A stretch of 10,944 nucleotides of DNA from Pseudomonadota bacterium (GTDB lineage: Bacteria; Pseudomonadota; Alphaproteobacteria; Micavibrionales; Micavibrionaceae). Both the position numbers and the translations under genes were made by a program. Location: contig JACQIJ010000063.1 of assembly GCA_016198545.1 (NCBI GenBank), positions 1 through 10,944 on the forward strand, read 5' to 3'. The notes beneath the pieces were generated by a model, which searched no databases, was not told the DNA's origin, and saw only the letters and a program-made list of their open reading frames with translations. Below are positions 1-6,899 of this stretch, piece after piece (within the stretch, counting starts at the first letter, position 1; each line of letters opens with the position of its first letter).

Positions 1-257
1 TCGCTTATGAGCCGGTATGGGCTATCGGAACCGGGAAAACAGCTACCCCGGAGGATGTGAGGCTGATGCATCGGTTTATACGGGAAAAACTCAAGGATTT
101 CCTTGCAGATTCCGCGCAAATGCGTATCTTGTACGGCGGTTCCGTGAAAGCGGAGAATGCAGGCGAGCTGTTCGCGGCTGAAAACGTGGATGGCGGCCTG
201 ATCGGCGGAGCAAGCCTGAAGGCGGATCAGTTTTTAGGCATCGCTCGCGCTGCGTAA
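1..257 (+). CDS. tpiA: Triosephosphate isomerase, C-terminal part (5' end outside window)
   Basis: This is the last 84 codons of triosephosphate isomerase, the cytoplasmic glycolytic enzyme that interconverts dihydroxyacetone phosphate and glyceraldehyde 3-phosphate. The reading frame is open from base 3. Seen directly: the family active-site motif AYEPVWAIGTGKTAT at the very start, whose Glu is the catalytic base, then the phosphate-binding segments LYGGSVKAEN and GGLIGGASLK, and a natural stop (TAA, 255-257). The catalytic Lys and His lie upstream and cannot be checked. secG follows after 12 nt, so the two are probably cotranscribed. Identification is secure from the motifs alone. Confidence 0.96.
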   Translation, partial: AYEPVWAIGTGKTATPEDVRLMHRFIREKLKDFLADSAQMRILYGGSVKAENAGELFAAENVDGGLIGGASLKADQFLGIARAA

Positions 258-269
258 AGGGTTGAAGTA

Positions 270-620
270 ATGGAAGAAGTATTTCTGATCATTCACCTTG
301 TCCTGGCATTGGCAATTATTGGCCTTGTGCTGCTGCAACGCTCGGAAGGTGGTGGCCTTGGCATCGGCTCCGGCGGCGGTCTCGGCGCGCTGGCGTCCGC
401 GCAAGGCACGGCGAACGCTCTGACGCGCATGACAGCTATCTGCGCCGCATGCTTTTTTACGACAAGCCTTATTCTGGCCATTCTTGCCGGCGGGCATAGC
501 AAGCAGGGCAGCATCATGGACGAACTGGACAAGCCCGTACCCGCAGCAGCCGAAAAGGTGGTTGAAGAAGAAAAACCTGCTCCGCAAGGGGCTCCTCCGG
601 CGGCGCCTGTATCGGAGTAA
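270..620 (+). CDS. secG: Sec translocon subunit SecG
   Basis: SecG is the small accessory subunit of the SecYEG protein-export channel in the inner membrane. The 116-residue product shows the family layout: a first membrane helix at about residues 4-22 ending in VLLQRSEGGG, a Gly-rich cytoplasmic loop (about 26-45), the ANALTRMTAI segment, a second membrane helix at about 52-73, and a Pro/Ala/Glu-rich C-terminal tail typical of alphaproteobacterial SecG. The ATG at 270 is preceded by AAAGGG (256-261) with 8-nt spacing, which supports this start. The gene sits between tpiA (12 nt) and pyrG (3 nt), a common arrangement in this class. A long antisense frame covers it but has no support. Confidence 0.95.
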   Translation: MEEVFLIIHLVLALAIIGLVLLQRSEGGGLGIGSGGGLGALASAQGTANALTRMTAICAACFFTTSLILAILAGGHSKQGSIMDELDKPVPAAAEKVVEEEKPAPQGAPPAAPVSE

Positions 621-623
621 TAT

Positions 624-2249
624 GTGACACGTTATATATTCATTACCGGCGGCGTGGTTTCCTCGTTGGGGAAAGGCCTCGCTTCCGCCGCGCTTGGGGC
701 ATTGTTGCAGGCGCGGGGATACAGCGTCCGTCTCTGCAAGCTCGATCCCTACCTGAACGTCGATCCCGGCACGATGAGTCCGTTCCAGCATGGCGAGGTC
801 TTCGTTACCGATGACGGCGCGGAAACAGATCTCGATCTCGGCCACTATGAACGCTTCACCGGCCGCCCGGCGACGCAGGACGATAACATCACGACAGGCC
901 GCATCTATACCAATGTTCTGGGGAAGGAGCGCCGGGGCGAATATCTCGGCGCGACGGTGCAGGTCATCCCCCACATCACCGACGAGATCAAGGCCTTCAT
1001 CCGCCGCAAGGAAGGATCCGCCGACTTCGTGCTGTGCGAGATCGGCGGCACGGTGGGCGATATCGAGAGTCTGCCGTTCCTGGAGGCGATCCGCCAGTTC
1101 GGAAATGAGGTGGGCGAGCAGAAGGCGCTGTTTGTGCATGTCACGCTGCTGCCTTACATTCCGGCGGCGGGGGAATTGAAGACCAAGCCGACGCAGCACT
1201 CGGTGAAGGAATTGATGAGTGCGGGGATCAGGCCGCGCATCCTGCTCTGCCGCGCCGACCGCCAGATCGCGGAAGAGGAGTTGCGCAAGATCGCGCTGTT
1301 TTGCAATATCGATGAGAACAAAGTCATTCCTGCGCTGGATGTTTCGACGATATATGAAGTGCCGCTGACATACCATGCGGCGGGACTGGATTCGCAGGTC
1401 CTGGATTGCTTCGGCATGAATGCGAAGAAGCCGGATCTGAAAACGTGGCAGGATATCGTCCACCGCATCAAGGAGCCGGAAGGAGAAGTGAAAATTGCCG
1501 TCGTCGGCAAGTATACGAATCTGGCTGACAGTTATAAATCCTTGAATGAAGCGCTGACGCATGGCGGCATTGCGAACAACGTACATGTGGATATCCGGTT
1601 CATCGAGTCGACTGTGTTCGAGAAGGAAAACCCGGCAGATTACCTGCATAGCATCAACGGCATCCTCGTTCCCGGCGGCTTCGGGGAACGCGGGGCGGAA
1701 GGAAAAATCCGCGCAGCGCAGTTCGCGCGCGAGCGCAAGGTGCCCTATTTCGGAATTTGCTTTGGCATGCAGATGGCCGTCATCGAGGCGGCGCGGAACC
1801 TGTGCGGGTATGATCGCGCCAATTCGACCGAGTTTGGCCCGTGCGATAATGCCGTCATCGGCATGATGACCGAATGGCAGCGCGGCGATTCGAAAGAAAA
1901 ACGTGCCGCCAACGGCAATATGGGCGGCACGATGCGGCTGGGTGCCTATCCCGCGCGCCTGAAAAAGGGCAGCCGCGTGGCGGAAATTTACAGTGCGAGC
2001 GATATCAGCGAGCGACACCGCCACCGCTACGAAGTGAACATCAATTTCCGTGACGCGCTGGAGAGTAACGGGCTGATTTTTTCCGGCATGTCGCCCGACG
2101 GCACGCTGCCGGAAATTGTGGAATACGAAGATCACCCGTGGTTCATCGGCGTGCAGTACCATCCCGAGCTGAAATCAAAACCGTTTGATCCGCACCCGCT
2201 GTTCGTGTCCTTCATTGATGCGGCGGTGAAGCAGGGGCGGCTGGTTTAG
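624..2249 (+). CDS. pyrG: CTP synthase
   Basis: CTP synthase makes CTP from UTP using ATP and ammonia released from glutamine, in the cytoplasm. The 541 residues are full length for the family (about 545 in E. coli). The N-terminal synthetase domain (about 1-270) carries GGVVSSLGKG (residues 9-18), the DPGTMSPFQHGEVFV segment and the KTKPTQHSVKEL motif. The C-terminal class I glutamine amidotransferase domain (about 290-541) has the nucleophile Cys379 in GICFGMQ and the triad partners His513 and Glu515 in QYHPEL. The start is a GTG: the ATG two bases upstream (622) meets TGA at once, whereas GTG has GGAG at 614-617 with 6-nt spacing. It begins 3 nt after secG, suggesting coupled translation. 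Confidence 0.98.
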   Translation: MTRYIFITGGVVSSLGKGLASAALGALLQARGYSVRLCKLDPYLNVDPGTMSPFQHGEVFVTDDGAETDLDLGHYERFTGRPATQDDNITTGRIYTNVLGKERRGEYLGATVQVIPHITDEIKAFIRRKEGSADFVLCEIGGTVGDIESLPFLEAIRQFGNEVGEQKALFVHVTLLPYIPAAGELKTKPTQHSVKELMSAGIRPRILLCRADRQIAEEELRKIALFCNIDENKVIPALDVSTIYEVPLTYHAAGLDSQVLDCFGMNAKKPDLKTWQDIVHRIKEPEGEVKIAVVGKYTNLADSYKSLNEALTHGGIANNVHVDIRFIESTVFEKENPADYLHSINGILVPGGFGERGAEGKIRAAQFARERKVPYFGICFGMQMAVIEAARNLCGYDRANSTEFGPCDNAVIGMMTEWQRGDSKEKRAANGNMGGTMRLGAYPARLKKGSRVAEIYSASDISERHRHRYEVNINFRDALESNGLIFSGMSPDGTLPEIVEYEDHPWFIGVQYHPELKSKPFDPHPLFVSFIDAAVKQGRLV

Positions 2250-2534
2250 GAAGGTTTACGTTCGTTGGTCCAGTAGTCGCGGTTCTCCATCGCGGCCATC
2301 GTTACGTTTTACCTTAATCAATGAATCCTGAGCCTAATCATATCTAAACCAGCTTTGCCCTCCATTGCGTTTCCCCTCATTAACTTATTGTTTTTACTTA
2401 AATTTCCTTGAATTTTCCAGAACTCTATCATCAATTGCATGATGTTTTCAAGAAAAAATTTAACATATCGCAAAATGCGCACATTAAATAAAATAGAGTT
2501 GGTATTTTCCTAGGTGTACCCTATCAATATCACC
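2250..2534. other. pyrG-kdsA gap, mostly AT-rich
   Basis: These 285 nt separate the pyrG and kdsA transcripts. The first 60 nt or so are GC-rich like the coding sequence. From about 2310 to 2515 the sequence is clearly AT-rich. I see no clear hairpin terminator after pyrG. The best promoter element is a TAAAAT at 2489-2494 (five of six bases of the -10 consensus), but there is no good -35 box at 16-18 nt before it, so it is only a possibility. A short inverted pair CTTGAA (2408-2413) / TTCAAG (2447-2452) flanks an AATTGCATGATG segment. No ORF of meaningful size on the + strand. Confidence 0.4.
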
Positions 2535-3362
2535 ATGAAAACGGTAAGAGTCGTCAATATCGAAGTAGCCAACAACAGACCCTTCGCGCTGATCGCGGGG
2601 CCATGCGTGCTGGAATCGCGGGAGCATGCCTTTATGGTGTGCAAGGGCATCAAGACCATCACCGATAAGCTGGGCATCGGGCTCATATACAAGTCGTCGT
2701 TCGACAAGGCAAACCGTACTTCCCTCAAGGGCGCGCGGGGCATGGGGCTGGACAAATCCCTGAAGATATTTGAAGAAATCCGCAAGGAGTTTGGCGTGCC
2801 GGTCATCACCGATGTGCATGCGCCGGAGCAATGCGCCGCCGTAGCCGAGGCAGTAGATGTGCTCCAGATACCCGCTTTCTTGTGCCGGCAGACGGATTTG
2901 CTGTTGGCTGCGGGGGAAACAGGGAAGGCAATCAATGTGAAGAAGGGGCAGTTCCTCGCTCCGTGGGATATGAAGAACGTCGCCGCAAAAATCGCCAGCA
3001 CGGGCAATGAGAATGTGATGTTGTGCGAGCGCGGGGTTTCATTCGGTTACAACACGCTGGTCAACGACATGCGCGCTCTGCCGCAGATGGCGGAGACGGG
3101 ATATCCGGTCGTGTTCGACGCTACCCATTCGGTGCAGCAGCCGGGCGGGAAGGGCACCAGCACCGGCGGCGACCGTGCGATGGTTCCCTATCTGGCGCGC
3201 GCGGCGGTGGCGACGGGCGTAGTCGCGTCGGTGTTCATGGAAGTGCATCAGGATCCTGACAACGCGCCGTCCGACGGCCCGAACATGGTGCGGCTGGACA
3301 CGCTTGAGGGGATTTTAGAGTCTATGGTAGAAATAGACAGGATAGCAAAGGAGAGCATATGA
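2535..3362 (+). CDS. kdsA: 3-deoxy-8-phosphooctulonate (KDO-8-P) synthase
   Basis: KdsA condenses phosphoenolpyruvate with arabinose 5-phosphate to give KDO 8-phosphate, the first committed step toward the KDO of lipopolysaccharide inner core. Numbering from the ATG at 2535 the protein has 275 residues, normal for the family. Visible motifs are ALIAGPCVLES, KSSFDKANR, PAFLCRQTDL, NVKKGQFLAP and FDATHSVQQPGG. Cys24, His198, Glu236 and Asp247 match the four metal ligands of the metal-dependent class in identity and spacing; the metal-free E. coli type has Asn in place of the Cys. An in-frame GTG at 2514 would add seven residues; I prefer the ATG because family members begin close to it, though neither has a strong ribosome site. 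The stop overlaps the eno start (ATGA). Confidence 0.95.
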   Translation: MKTVRVVNIEVANNRPFALIAGPCVLESREHAFMVCKGIKTITDKLGIGLIYKSSFDKANRTSLKGARGMGLDKSLKIFEEIRKEFGVPVITDVHAPEQCAAVAEAVDVLQIPAFLCRQTDLLLAAGETGKAINVKKGQFLAPWDMKNVAAKIASTGNENVMLCERGVSFGYNTLVNDMRALPQMAETGYPVVFDATHSVQQPGGKGTSTGGDRAMVPYLARAAVATGVVASVFMEVHQDPDNAPSDGPNMVRLDTLEGILESMVEIDRIAKESI

Positions 3363-4681
3363 GCGCGATAGCTGATGTAGCCGGACGGCAGATACTGGAC
3401 AGCAGGGGCAATCCGGCTCTGGAAGTTGATGTGATGCTGGAAAGCGGTGCGTTTGGCCGCGCCGCCGTTCCATCAGGGGCATCTACGGGTGCGCACGAGG
3501 CGGTGGAGCTGCGCGACGGCGATAAGAAGAAATACAACGGCAAGGGCGTTTTGAAGGCCGTGGAGAACGTCAACGGCCCGATAACGGAGGCGCTGACCGG
3601 ACTCGAGGCCTCAGAGCAAATTCTAATTGACCGCCTGATGTGCGAGCTGGACGGCACGGAAAACAAGGGTAAGCTGGGCGCAAACGCCATCCTCGGCGTG
3701 TCGCTGGCCGCCGCCCGCGCGATGGCGCAGGAGCAGGGCGAGCCACTGTATCGCTATCTGGGCGGGGCATATTCGCACGTTCTGCCGACGCCGATGATGA
3801 ATATCATCAACGGCGGCGCGCATGCCGACAACCCGGTGGATATCCAGGAATTCATGATCATGCCCGTAGGCGCGCCTGACTTCGCGGAAGCCATACGGTG
3901 CGGCGCGGAAGTGTTTCATGCGCTGAAAAAGGAGCTATCGAATGCGGGGCTGAATACCAATGTCGGCGACGAAGGCGGTTTTGCCCCGGCTGTCAAATCG
4001 TCGAAGCAGGCGCTGGATTTCATCATGAAGTCGATCGAGACTGCGGGTTATGCGCCGGGCGAGGACGTCGTGCTGGCGCTCGATTCGGCGTCGACGGAAT
4101 TCTACAAGAATGGCAAATACCGCATGGAAGGCGAGGGAAAGACGTTGTCGTCCGACCAGATGGTGAAATACTATGAGGAACTATGCAAATCCTATCCCAT
4201 CGTTTCCATTGAGGACGGCATGGCCGAGGACGACTGGGAGGGGTGGGTTGCGCTGACCGACGCGTTGGGCAGGAAGACGCAACTGGTTGGTGACGACCTG
4301 TTCGTTACGAATTCAAAACGCCTGGCGCGCGGCATCGAGAAGGGCGCAGGCAACGCGATCCTCGTGAAGGTCAACCAGATCGGCACGCTGACCGAAACGC
4401 TTGAAACTGTGCGGATGGCGCAGAAGGCGGGATTCGGCGTAATCCTGTCGCACCGCTCCGGCGAAACGGAAGATACGACCATCGCCGACATCGCCGTGGC
4501 CGTGAACGCCGGGCAGATCAAAACGGGCAGTCTGTCGCGCTCCGACCGGACGGCGAAATACAACCAGCTCATGCGCATCGAGGAACAGTTGGGCCCGCAG
4601 GCGGAATATGCCGGGCGTTCGGTCCTGCGGATGAAACCGGCAGCGGCGGCTGCGGCAAAAAAGCGCAAGGTGGCCGCATAA
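3359..4681 (+). CDS. eno: Enolase (phosphopyruvate hydratase)
   Basis: Enolase converts 2-phosphoglycerate to phosphoenolpyruvate in glycolysis and, in many bacteria, is also part of the RNA degradosome. All hallmark residues are visible: ILDSRGNPALEVDV at the N-terminus, SGASTGAHEAVELRDGD, the NVGDEGGFAP loop, Mg ligands Asp242, Glu285 and Asp312, the catalytic Lys337 in ILVKVNQIGT, and LSHRSGETED. At 440 residues it is slightly long: a tail of about 15 residues rich in Ala and Lys follows the usual end near YAGRSVLRM. The ATG lies in the kdsA stop (ATGA overlap) with AAGGAG at 3348-3353, 5 nt before it, implying translational coupling. Its product PEP is a substrate of KdsA. Confidence 0.98.
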   Translation: MSAIADVAGRQILDSRGNPALEVDVMLESGAFGRAAVPSGASTGAHEAVELRDGDKKKYNGKGVLKAVENVNGPITEALTGLEASEQILIDRLMCELDGTENKGKLGANAILGVSLAAARAMAQEQGEPLYRYLGGAYSHVLPTPMMNIINGGAHADNPVDIQEFMIMPVGAPDFAEAIRCGAEVFHALKKELSNAGLNTNVGDEGGFAPAVKSSKQALDFIMKSIETAGYAPGEDVVLALDSASTEFYKNGKYRMEGEGKTLSSDQMVKYYEELCKSYPIVSIEDGMAEDDWEGWVALTDALGRKTQLVGDDLFVTNSKRLARGIEKGAGNAILVKVNQIGTLTETLETVRMAQKAGFGVILSHRSGETEDTTIADIAVAVNAGQIKTGSLSRSDRTAKYNQLMRIEEQLGPQAEYAGRSVLRMKPAAAAAAKKRKVAA

Positions 4682-4697
4682 AAGCGGGTAGGATCGT

Positions 4698-5246
4698 ATG
4701 AGGTTGACCCCACGCAGCGCAAGGATGTACCTTCTGCTGGGCGTTTTCCTTGTGGCATTGCCCAGCATGGGTGGGTTGTACAAGGGCAATACAGGAAAAT
4801 TTCTCGTCGTTTCGCCGAAGATGGCTGTCGGGCCGTTTCAGGAAAGCGTCGTCTATATCGTAGAACACGACCTGTTTCATGCCTATGGCTACATCATCAA
4901 CAAGCCGCTGGATGAAGAACGGATGGCGGAGGCCTTCCCGGAGGGCACGAACGGGCGCAAAGCATATTACGGCGGCCCGGTTGGTTATCCTGATACATCA
5001 ACAGTCATTGGCAACGGACCGAACGGACCCGTCATTAACAGGTGGGAGGGCGGAGAGGAACGCATTGTCGCCGGTTATGCCGGCTGGACATTTCTACAAC
5101 TAAATTATGAAATGCTCAGAGGGGCATGGGATGTTGTCGATTACGACCCGGCCCTGATGTTCGATACGGATCCCGCTGCGATATGGGGCGCCGCCCGCGT
5201 GCGCGTTCTGCGCGAAAGGCCGGTAAAGGACAGGAAGGGGATTTAA
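4698..5246 (+). CDS. YqgE/AlgH-family (DUF179) protein with export-type N-terminus
   Basis: The product (182 residues) belongs to the YqgE/AlgH (UPF0301, DUF179) family, whose biochemical role is not established. Family segments seen are GKFLVVSPKM (33-42), ESVVYIVEHD, GYIINKPL, a YYGGPVG turn, VAGYAGWTFLQLNYEMLRGAWDV and LMFDTDPAAIWGAA. Two things are unusual. Residues 1-27 form a basic stretch followed by a hydrophobic core (MYLLLGVFLVALPSMGGL), resembling a signal peptide or anchor, whereas typical members are cytoplasmic and start directly at the core. The part between the GGPV turn and GYAGW is also shorter than usual. The ATG has AGGA at 4690-4693, 4 nt before it. It follows eno by 16 nt and ends 3-5 nt before a palindromic repeat. 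Confidence 0.8.
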   Translation: MRLTPRSARMYLLLGVFLVALPSMGGLYKGNTGKFLVVSPKMAVGPFQESVVYIVEHDLFHAYGYIINKPLDEERMAEAFPEGTNGRKAYYGGPVGYPDTSTVIGNGPNGPVINRWEGGEERIVAGYAGWTFLQLNYEMLRGAWDVVDYDPALMFDTDPAAIWGAARVRVLRERPVKDRKGI

Positions 5247-5251
5247 GGTTA

Positions 5252-5351
5252 CCCCGTCATTGCGAGCGACCATCGGGAGCGAAGCAATCCAGTCTTATTT
5301 TTGATATTTTTCTGGATTGCTTCGTCGCTGATGCTCCTCGCAATGACGGGG
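5252..5351. repeat. 100-bp palindromic repeat (GTCATTGCGAG type)
   Basis: The outer arms CCCCGTCATTGCGAG (5252-5266) and CTCGCAATGACGGGG (5337-5351) are perfect inverted copies. The inner arms GAAGCAATCCAG (5281-5292) and CTGGATTGCTTC (5312-5323) are also perfect, around an AT-rich loop at 5293-5311. The segment between arms (5267-5280 against 5324-5336) pairs only partly. The GTCATTGCGAG...GAAGCAATCC wording is that of a dispersed palindromic family known from many bacterial genomes, including Rickettsiales. It lies just after the YqgE-family stop and could fold as a long mRNA 3' hairpin. No clear run of T follows it, so a rho-independent terminator is not supported. Confidence 0.9.
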
Positions 5352-5486
5352 CTGTTTTGGGTTGCGATTTTATCGAATCTTTTGAATCACTTAGCTTGTA
5401 TCGTTCCCTGAATGTTCTCATGTAAACTATTGACTCTATTACGTTTTTTTCTTGATTCGGCGAATCGGTTGTGATTCTATGTGGGT
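5352..5486 (+). promoter_or_regulatory. AT-rich leader before the ftsB-like gene, weak promoter candidate
   Basis: After the palindrome, about 135 nt of AT-rich sequence lead to the ftsB-like gene. A TTGACT at 5430-5435 matches five of six bases of the -35 consensus, but the hexamers 15-19 nt downstream (around 5451-5458) match TATAAT in only about three positions. It is recorded as the likely place for a promoter, since the palindrome separates this gene from the one before; the exact site is not established. Confidence 0.25.
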
Positions 5487-5795
5487 ATGAGGAAACTTAT
5501 AACCCAACGTTATACGATTCGTCGCAACCTGTTGACAGTGCTCGGATTTTGCCTGGGTCTTTATTTTTCCTATCATGCCTGCTTCGGGGAGCGCAGCATT
5601 TGGCGGCTGATGGCTTTGGAAAAATCCACGGCAAAGCTTTCAAAAGAATATGATCAGCTGCATGGCCAGCGCGCGGTTCTTGAAGGACGTGTGATCAGAA
5701 TGCGCCCCGGCAGCCTCGATCCTGATATGCTCGAAGAACGCGCGCGCTATGTGCTTGGCTATGTTCGGCCGGATGAGACGGTTCTTATCCAATAA
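5487..5795 (+). CDS. ftsB: Septum formation initiator family protein (FtsB/DivIC-like)
   Basis: FtsB/DivIC proteins are small bitopic inner-membrane proteins that join FtsL and FtsQ in the divisome. This one has 102 residues from the ATG at 5487: a basic N-terminus (TQRYTIRRN), one membrane helix at about 15-33, a coiled-coil-like stretch at about 40-72 (LEKSTAKLSKEYDQL...), then the segment SLDPDMLEERARYVLGYVRPDE, very typical of alphaproteobacterial members. An in-frame GTG at 5481 would add two residues; neither start has a convincing ribosome site. The position between eno and the pdh genes is common in this class. Family membership is secure; the name ftsB rather than divIC is by convention. 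Confidence 0.88.
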   Translation: MRKLITQRYTIRRNLLTVLGFCLGLYFSYHACFGERSIWRLMALEKSTAKLSKEYDQLHGQRAVLEGRVIRMRPGSLDPDMLEERARYVLGYVRPDETVLIQ

Positions 5796-5803
5796 GAAAC
5801 CCT

Positions 5804-5832
5804 TTGCAACATTCTGATAATCCTGAAATAAT
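5804..5832 (+). promoter_or_regulatory. Candidate sigma-70-type promoter for pdhA
   Basis: TTGCAA (5804-5809, four of six bases of the -35 consensus) and AATAAT (5827-5832, five of six of the -10 consensus) are separated by the ideal 17 nt. They lie in the short gap between the ftsB-like gene and pdhA, so transcription would begin about 20 nt before the pdhA ribosome site. This is a pattern match only. Confidence 0.4.
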
Positions 5833-5850
5833 GAGCCGCTTTTAGCTTTC

Positions 5851-5856
5851 AGGAGG
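5851..5856 (+). promoter_or_regulatory. Ribosome binding site that decides the pdhA start
   Basis: A perfect AGGAGG stands only 1 nt before the ATG at 5858 but 10 nt before the in-frame GTG at 5867. A 1-nt gap is too short for normal initiation, so the site favours GTG as the true start and removes three residues from the longest reading. Confidence 0.6.
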
Positions 5857-5866
5857 AATGGCGGCC

Positions 5867-6898
5867 GTGGCCAAAAAAGGAGCATCCGACAGCAAGAAAC
5901 CAAACCTGCGCACTGTGTCCAACAGCGCGCCGGATCCGACGCCTGCGGAGATGAAGCAATTCTACCGCGACATGCTGTTGATCCGCCGGTTTGAGGAAAA
6001 GGCCGGGCAGCTTTACGGCATGGGACTGATCGGCGGTTTCTGCCATCTTTATATCGGGCAGGAAGCGGTCGTCACCGGCGTGCAGTCGGTGCAGGAGAAA
6101 GTGGACAGCGTCATCACCGCCTACCGCGACCACGGGCATATGCTGGCCTGCGGTATGGAACCGAAGGGCGTGATGGCGGAACTGACCGGGCGCAAGGGCG
6201 GCTATTCGCGCGGCAAAGGCGGTTCCATGCACATGTTCAGCAAGGAAACGAATTTCTTCGGCGGCCACGGTATCGTCGGGGCGCAGGTGCCAATCGGCAC
6301 CGGCCTGGCCTTCGCGCATAAATACAAGAACGATGGCGGCGTCGCGGTGACTTATATGGGCGACGGATCCGCCAATCAGGGGCAGGTTTATGAGGCCTAC
6401 AACATGGCGGCGCTGTGGAAGCTGCCGGTGCTCTATATTATCGAGAACAACAAGTACGGCATGGGCACCAGCACGGCGCGCCACGCGGCGGGGGAATTGT
6501 ACGCGCGCGGCATGGGCTGGGGCATCCCCGGCGAGCAGGTGGACGGCATGGACGTGTTCGCGGTGCGCAATGCGGCGCGGCAGGCGCTCGATTATGTGCG
6601 CGGCGGCAATGGGCCATATATCCTTGAAATGATGACGTACCGCTACCGCGGCCATTCGATGTCCGACCCCGGCAAATACCGCAGCAAGGAAGAAGTCGAG
6701 AGAATGCGTACCGAGCAGGACCCGATCGAGCGGCTGAGAAAGCTGCTGGACGGCGCGGGCGTGAAGGAAGACGAATTGAAATCCATCGAGAAGGAAATCA
6801 AGGAAATCGTCGGCGATGCCGCCCAGTTTGCGCAGGAATCGCCGGAGCCGGACGCGGGTGAGTTGTGGACAGATGTGCTGGTGGAGACGGGTGAGTGA
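5867..6898 (+). CDS. pdhA: Pyruvate dehydrogenase E1 component, alpha subunit
   Basis: E1 alpha pairs with E1 beta to decarboxylate pyruvate on thiamine diphosphate and reductively acetylate the lipoyl group. The 343 residues match the two-subunit E1 type of alphaproteobacteria and mitochondria. Seen directly: MLLIRRFEEKAGQLYGMGLI near the N-terminus, HLYIGQEAV, YRDHGHMLACG, the RGKGGSMHMF segment, the thiamine-diphosphate motif running from GDGSANQG (Asp166) to IENN (Asn194-Asn195), and the loop TYRYRGHSMSDPGKYR. The GTG at 5867 is preferred to the ATG at 5858 because AGGAGG ends at 5856; some annotations may use the ATG, adding MAA. The partner pdhB is downstream but, unusually for a tight operon, 249 nt away. 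Confidence 0.96.
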   Translation: MAKKGASDSKKPNLRTVSNSAPDPTPAEMKQFYRDMLLIRRFEEKAGQLYGMGLIGGFCHLYIGQEAVVTGVQSVQEKVDSVITAYRDHGHMLACGMEPKGVMAELTGRKGGYSRGKGGSMHMFSKETNFFGGHGIVGAQVPIGTGLAFAHKYKNDGGVAVTYMGDGSANQGQVYEAYNMAALWKLPVLYIIENNKYGMGTSTARHAAGELYARGMGWGIPGEQVDGMDVFAVRNAARQALDYVRGGNGPYILEMMTYRYRGHSMSDPGKYRSKEEVERMRTEQDPIERLRKLLDGAGVKEDELKSIEKEIKEIVGDAAQFAQESPEPDAGELWTDVLVETGE

Positions 6899-6899
6899 T

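Noticed and set aside
234..2162. Very long minus-strand ORF (642 codons) covering secG and pyrG
   Set aside because: It is antisense to two secure genes, has no recognisable motif, and is rich in His, Arg and Ala as expected when the complement of GC-biased codons stays open.
2514..2534. GTG start for kdsA giving seven extra residues
   Set aside because: No better ribosome site than the ATG at 2535, and the extra residues fall outside the usual KdsA N-terminus; kept only as an alternative.
4192..4758. Minus-strand ORF of 188 codons over the end of eno
   Set aside because: Antisense to the conserved enolase active-site region; Ser/Pro-rich shadow translation without domain features.
5849..6655. 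Minus-strand ORF of 268 codons over pdhA
   Set aside because: Shadow of pdhA; His/Arg-rich composition and no motifs.
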